64,000 nucleotides of DNA. Origin: Aurelia coerulea. Lineage: Eukaryota > Cnidaria > Scyphozoa > Semaeostomeae > Ulmaridae. The notes under the pieces were generated by a model. It did no database searches, was not told the origin of the DNA, and worked only from the letters and a program-made list of their open reading frames with translations. Positions 56,501 through 62,500 of the stretch are shown here, piece after piece (within the stretch, counting starts at the first letter, position 1; every line of letters begins with the position of its first letter). The DNA lies in the NCBI GenBank assembly GCA_039566865.1, contig CM076955.1, positions 16,723,501 through 16,787,500 on the forward strand, written 5' to 3'. The position numbers were made by a program, and so were the translations under genes.

Positions 56501-59500
56501 TGTAAAGCGCCTCACAACTTGCTCGTAGTTTCTTCATAGCGTCTTTAATCCACTTATCATAATTGACCATCACAGAAAAAAAATTTGATCTCAGATCACA
56601 ATTTGTTTCTGTGATGCAAGTTTTTCAAAGGAGCCGACAAATGACGAAAGGAAGACACCGCTGGCACCTTAAAACTGATACGTACAATTTGAAAAAAATC
56701 CGGCCTGGACTAGCCTACGAGCAGTACCAATAATCAAAAAGAAGGAAGGGTCTATGAAACAAAGAGCAAAAGCGTGTTACTGTAGTTTCCAGATTTCTGG
56801 AACTTAATTTATGCTGTGTTTGCTGAGACGCGTTTCACACATTACTTAAATAGAGGATTAAAATAATCAGAAATAATTAATTGGGCGGCCGTAGCTAATG
56901 TCTGCTCTTAGTTTCGTAGGTCCTTTCTTCTTTTGAATAATGGTCCACTCGTAAGCTAGGACTGGACCTGCATAAAATGGAAACATTAGGCCATCTAAAT
57001 CTCTTTGCAGGGTACAATTGTGAGGAAAGTATGAAGTACCTTGATGACAGCGCTGCAGAATCAGTTGAACTGGAGGCCTTTGGCGATTTTAATCCTTCTA
57101 GGTGTGAAGACTGTCGCCCTGGATCTTCTGCTGAAGACGCTCGAATGCTGGTGCCGGTGATCGCCTTATCATTATCATCATAGCCTTTAACAGCAGAGAT
57201 GTTTTTGCTTGTTCTAAAATTAAATTCATATAGTATGAAACAAACAGTTGTACCGGGTGCGCCAAAATAAACTATGCACGTTTGGCAGGCCACAATAAAT
57301 CGTACACTGGATCAATTTTGAAGATTCACGACTTAATCTTTAGCAAAAAGCCTGAATTAGATTCCAGGATTTTTTGCAATTTTTTTGTTTTCAGTTCTAA
57401 GAGCTAGACGCGAGTTCTTTAAAAAGTTCGTTTTCGAAAACACTGAAAACAATCAGAAAATGTCGATCAAATTTTGTAAAGAATCGACATGAATGGACAA
57501 AGAGAAAACTTGTTCGTGGTGATCAGTTTTCAGTTGTGGCCTGCCAAACGTGCATAGTTTATTTTGGCGCACCCGGTACATCACACATATCTTAGTGAAA
57601 ATCCTTCATGTTTCCTAAGAACCTGCTCGTTCCTAAAATGTAAGCTTTCTTTGACAATCCTTGGAAATGGATGCATTTAGGGCTAGTCTACCTATTATAT
57701 GGGATGGACCAAAGAGAACTTCACATGATTAAAATTTGTTATGCGGAAAATACTTCTTGAGATATTGAAATCAAACAAAGCTTGGTTGATATCCGAAAGA
57801 CTGAAGTTTTTTTCGTGATTTTTCATATTCTTCTAAACATTGTAGATATAGGTAAAAATTAATTCATAACGTCCATTACTTCGACACGCGTGAAAAGAGA
57901 CCTCAAACTCTCGATCAAAATTGTGGAAAATCTCCTTACTCCAGCATATTTTATTTCCCCCAAGAGCTAAGAATCAAATATCTATAAAAGCAATAGCAAA
58001 CGCCTAGCAAACCATGACTTATCAACAGATGCAAAATTTACCATCATAGAAAAGATTGAAAAAAATGTATTTATTTTAGAATCACATGAGGATAACTGGA
58101 TGTTACGTCTTAAAACTCTATCCCCAAATGGCCTAAACAGCAAACTAAACCACCCCCCCAAGAGCTAAGAATTTCAAAGAAAATATTACTCATTCTCCTA
58201 TCTATAAAAGATAAAATTTATATGTATATATTCCGGCTCGTCTTTCTTTTTGTTATATAAAAGCAATGACGTATATGATCTGATACATTTGCAAAAACAA
58301 GACTCTTTTAAGCCTTAAGGAAAATGCAATGTATTTGCATGTTGCTAAATGAGGAGATTGCGCAACCATTTTCACACATTTCGAAGTGAAGGAATTCATG
58401 ACTCCATCTTTTTTTTATTATTCATATAAATATTACAACACATTCTACCATACTTTTCTAATTACTATACAACAATACGGGGACGATACCATGAGGAGCA
58501 AAAGACAATGGCTACCCAATGGCCAATGCATAAAGATGCACAACGTTAAACAAAAATACAAGGGAAATTAACTAAACTAAAATAACTAATTAACTACGAA
58601 TACACAATGAAACTGAAAAACGTAGGTGCTTATGTATGGGAGTTTACAGCAATGGAACATTTAAGAGCGTTCTGTAGCATGAATGCATTTGAAGGTTGCC
58701 TCGAGTAGCTTTTTATTGTTGTCGATGGTTAACCTTTTGTCTCCATACAGAATGAATTTGAGTAAAACTTCATTTGAAAGAGAGGAAGAATCATGAGGTA
58801 GCAATAATGCATTTACACTACTGAGAAGATCAGATCTAGGCCCGTTATAGGAATGACAAAGCAGCAGGAAATGTTCCGTATCCTCTACCCCATCATGATT
58901 CCAATTGTTGCTACATTTACAATGCTCAGACAAATAGAAGAAAAACAAAAACAATTCTTCAGCCTTTCGTCTATCTGCCAAACTTTGATTCTTTCCAATA
59001 CCTCAAGGTTTCTTCGCGTTATGAATTTCCAAACATGTGAAAATATTTATGGTCCACCTTCTAAAAAAGAATACCTTTTCTACTGTCTGGTTATTCTTTA
59101 GCTGATAAAACCTGCTTGCAATGAATGTTTTGAACGTTTTCAACCAGTTCTAAATTTCAACAAATTTGTATTTTACCACTTCAGTTCTCAAAACATAAAC
59201 ATAGTAACAGGCAAGTCGTCTGGCTACAAATCAGCGCTTTGGTCACTATGATCACTTAATCACTCCTTAACCACTTTAGTCTACACAGCAGATGTCTCAG
59301 ATACATGTTAGTAGATGACACAGTACACTCATTTTGCTATAAGAAACTAAGGTCCGGGGGCTCTCTCCTCGAATAGTTTACCTGCTGAGAGAGCTCCTCC
59401 TTTAAGTAATTCCCTCCATACAATTTATTGTCTCTCTGTATTTGTATATTGTAGTAAGTTTCTGTATCAATGTATTAATTTCCTGTAATATAATCTCACT

Positions 59501-62500
59501 TCTTTGTAGTTTAGTTATTTGCTGGTATGATAAAATATAAATTGTATGAGTGAATTTAAAATATATGAAACTGAAACTGAAACCGGGGTTAGTAAGTAGT
59601 TTCTTAAATTTTAGGACCATTTTGCTACCAAAAATTTCTTACGTGTTTCCTATATTTTAAATTTTGTAAATGATGAATTTTTTAAGGGGCTTCCATGGTG
59701 TCCTAATTAGATAACATGGTTAGATTTTCAAGCAATTATTAACAGAATTCCCCGGGGGGGGGGGTACATGACTTGTGGATGGACGGGGGTCTGCCGCCCG
59801 GTTTTCAGAAAGCTACCCTCTTCTAATTACCGAAACTTGCTTTTGATACCCACTTTTATGATGAATTTTGGCGGAAAACTGCCCATTTTAACCATTTTTT
59901 GCGAATTTCAGCGAAACCTAACCGATGTTTATGGAAAATTTGCCGAAAAAGGACCCTTGTTTAGAGAATTTTTGGCCCAAAAACCCACCCATATGGGCGG
60001 CACATACCCGTACCCTGAACATGTTATGTACCCCCCCCCCCCCGGGCAGAATTCACATCCACAAATAAGCTAATTGGAACTTTATCACCATCAAAATCCA
60101 GTAATGATTCTCCCTTCCGAGGCTGAAGTCAAAACAAATTTGTAAAAAAAAACGTTCGTGCAGTTTACTGAAAATGAATGTAATCTGTATAGAGTGGCAG
60201 AATACCGTGGTGCTCAATGTCGAAACTGTTCTTAGTGACAAGGTAAATGAAAACTGCAAATTACACAAATTTCTTAGCTTTTATAATTCAGGTAGGGTAG
60301 TTTCTTAAGTTTCAAAAACTGAGCCTACCGTTTCTTATAAGCTATTTCTAATGAGAATGAGGCTGTATTTTTGCTTATATTCGGAGTTTCACGCCGATTT
60401 CACGCTACACAGGGCTCATCAGACAACTGAATGTTCTACTCAAATTTCTTACTAACAGCAAGAACAAAGTAACAACAACAAAAGTAGCCTGTCTTACTGT
60501 CTCACTCTCGCTATAATTTGCTCTGCCTTCCAGGCACTGACCACTATTTCGACCAGTCGAGACATTTGCAACATTTGTTTGTTTCTTATAAAAAATTAGT
60601 GTAGTGCTTTCAGATCATGACAATTTGCTCAATCATGGGTAGTTAGACACTGCTGATGTGCTTCTATGGAGGAGCGCTGGATAATATGTATCTGCGGAGG
60701 AATATTGTTTAGTATTGCGGAGGAGATATCGAAAGAACGAAGAGAGAAGAAAGAGAGAAGAATTCAATTCATTTTAATATTTTCGTTCTTTCGATATCTC
60801 CTCCGCAGTATAAACAATATTTCCTCCGCAGACGGTTCGTTCAATACGAAACCAAACGATAAATCAACAAACCTTGCACTTTCAAGAGGCATATCTATTC
60901 TAGGTAAATTTACAACTTCACTCGGGTCTCTTGATAAAGTAGCAGTTTTACATCTACCTGGATTTTCCTGGGGAGAAAAGATTCAAGAATAAATCTAATG
61001 TCAAAATATAGAACGCAACTACCAATTTCTCAAATGTCTACCGGGTGCAGCAAAAAATATCATAGTACCAAGAGCATAGGGCTCAATCTTTCAAATCTTT
61101 AAAAAGGTGGGTGTACAATTCTATGACATTTTCTTTGAATTGAATGGCTTGAAAGGAACTTATGGTACTTTGCTGTAAATCTGGAGTGGAAATTTTTTGA
61201 TATATTGATTTTTTTCAAAATGGCGGTAAATGGAAAATTTTGAAAAAAATGAAATCATCGCAAATCCTTAACCAAGAGAGGAAAAATGATATAACCTTCA
61301 AGAAAACCATAGTTTATGAAGGTCTAAAATAAGGTGGCAAGCAGAAATCTGTAGCTTTTCTGGTTTAGGATTTAGAAATTTGATGACGTCACAGCCTCAA
61401 ATTTAAAAAATGCCGCCACTTTGAAACTAATCAAAATATCAATTAATTTCCACGGCAGATTTACGGCAAAGAACCACAAGTTCCTTCCAAGCCATAAAAT
61501 TCAAAGAGAACTGTAATAGAATTTTACACCGACCTTTTGAAAGATTTGAGCCCTATGTTAGTACCTAGAGCACTATGGATTTGAATGAATCGAGTTCTCG
61601 TTGATAGCAGAAAGCCTGAATCATTTTTGTGATTTTGCTGGTGTTTTTGTGAGATCTAAAAATATACAGGGTGTCCCAAAAAAATTGTGCCCCGTTTGTC
61701 TGAAGATTGCGACAAAACGGCAAAAGATTCTCGCCAAACTTTTGCATGATGGTGCTCTTCAGATGTTCAATTAAAGTTTGCAACCATCTCCATAAAAATC
61801 CGTTGAAAAATGATGGAGCTATGACCTTCAGGAGACCAAATTTGCCCGATCACTGAAACCAGCGGTTGGCCATTTTGTCTTACTATTTTGCAGCGATAAA
61901 TAGCTTTATGGAATGAACATGAAACAGCAGCCTCCAATGTCATAGCTCTCGTGAAAATTCCGATAATCCTCAAAGGGTTCCACTATTTCTGACCTCACAG
62001 AAACTATTTCTTACCTCACGTGAAGATACTTATCACTGCAAAATAGTAAGGCATAATGGCTGACTGCTGGTTTCAGTCGTCAGGCAAATTTGGTCATCTG
62101 AAGGTCGTAGCTTCATCGTTTTTCAACGGATTTTTACGGGAATGGTGGCAAACTTTAATTGAATATCTGAAGAGCAGCATCATGCAAAAGTTTAGCGAGA
62201 ATCTTTTGCCGTTTTGTTGCAATCTTCAGACAAACGGGGCACAATTTTTTTGGGACACCCTGTAGGTAAATTCCACTTCACGAAAATCCCTTGTTTGTAA
62301 AATTCCTGAAAGGGGCCTAAACACTTGATCAAATCGTAAAGAAATTTTTAACACGAAACAATACAAAAATAAAATTGTTCGCAGTTATTGGACATCGTCT
62401 GCACATCCATTGCCATGGGATTGAAAATTTTTAATGCTTTATTAGAAATTAATTTCCTATAATCCTTGAGAAGGCTTAAATGCCCTTGCGTACTGTTACG

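Noticed and set aside
56895..57293. 132-residue minus-strand gene
   Set aside because: Only 57213-57040 has splice signals and fits KATNIP phase; the rest is intron and a TA element.
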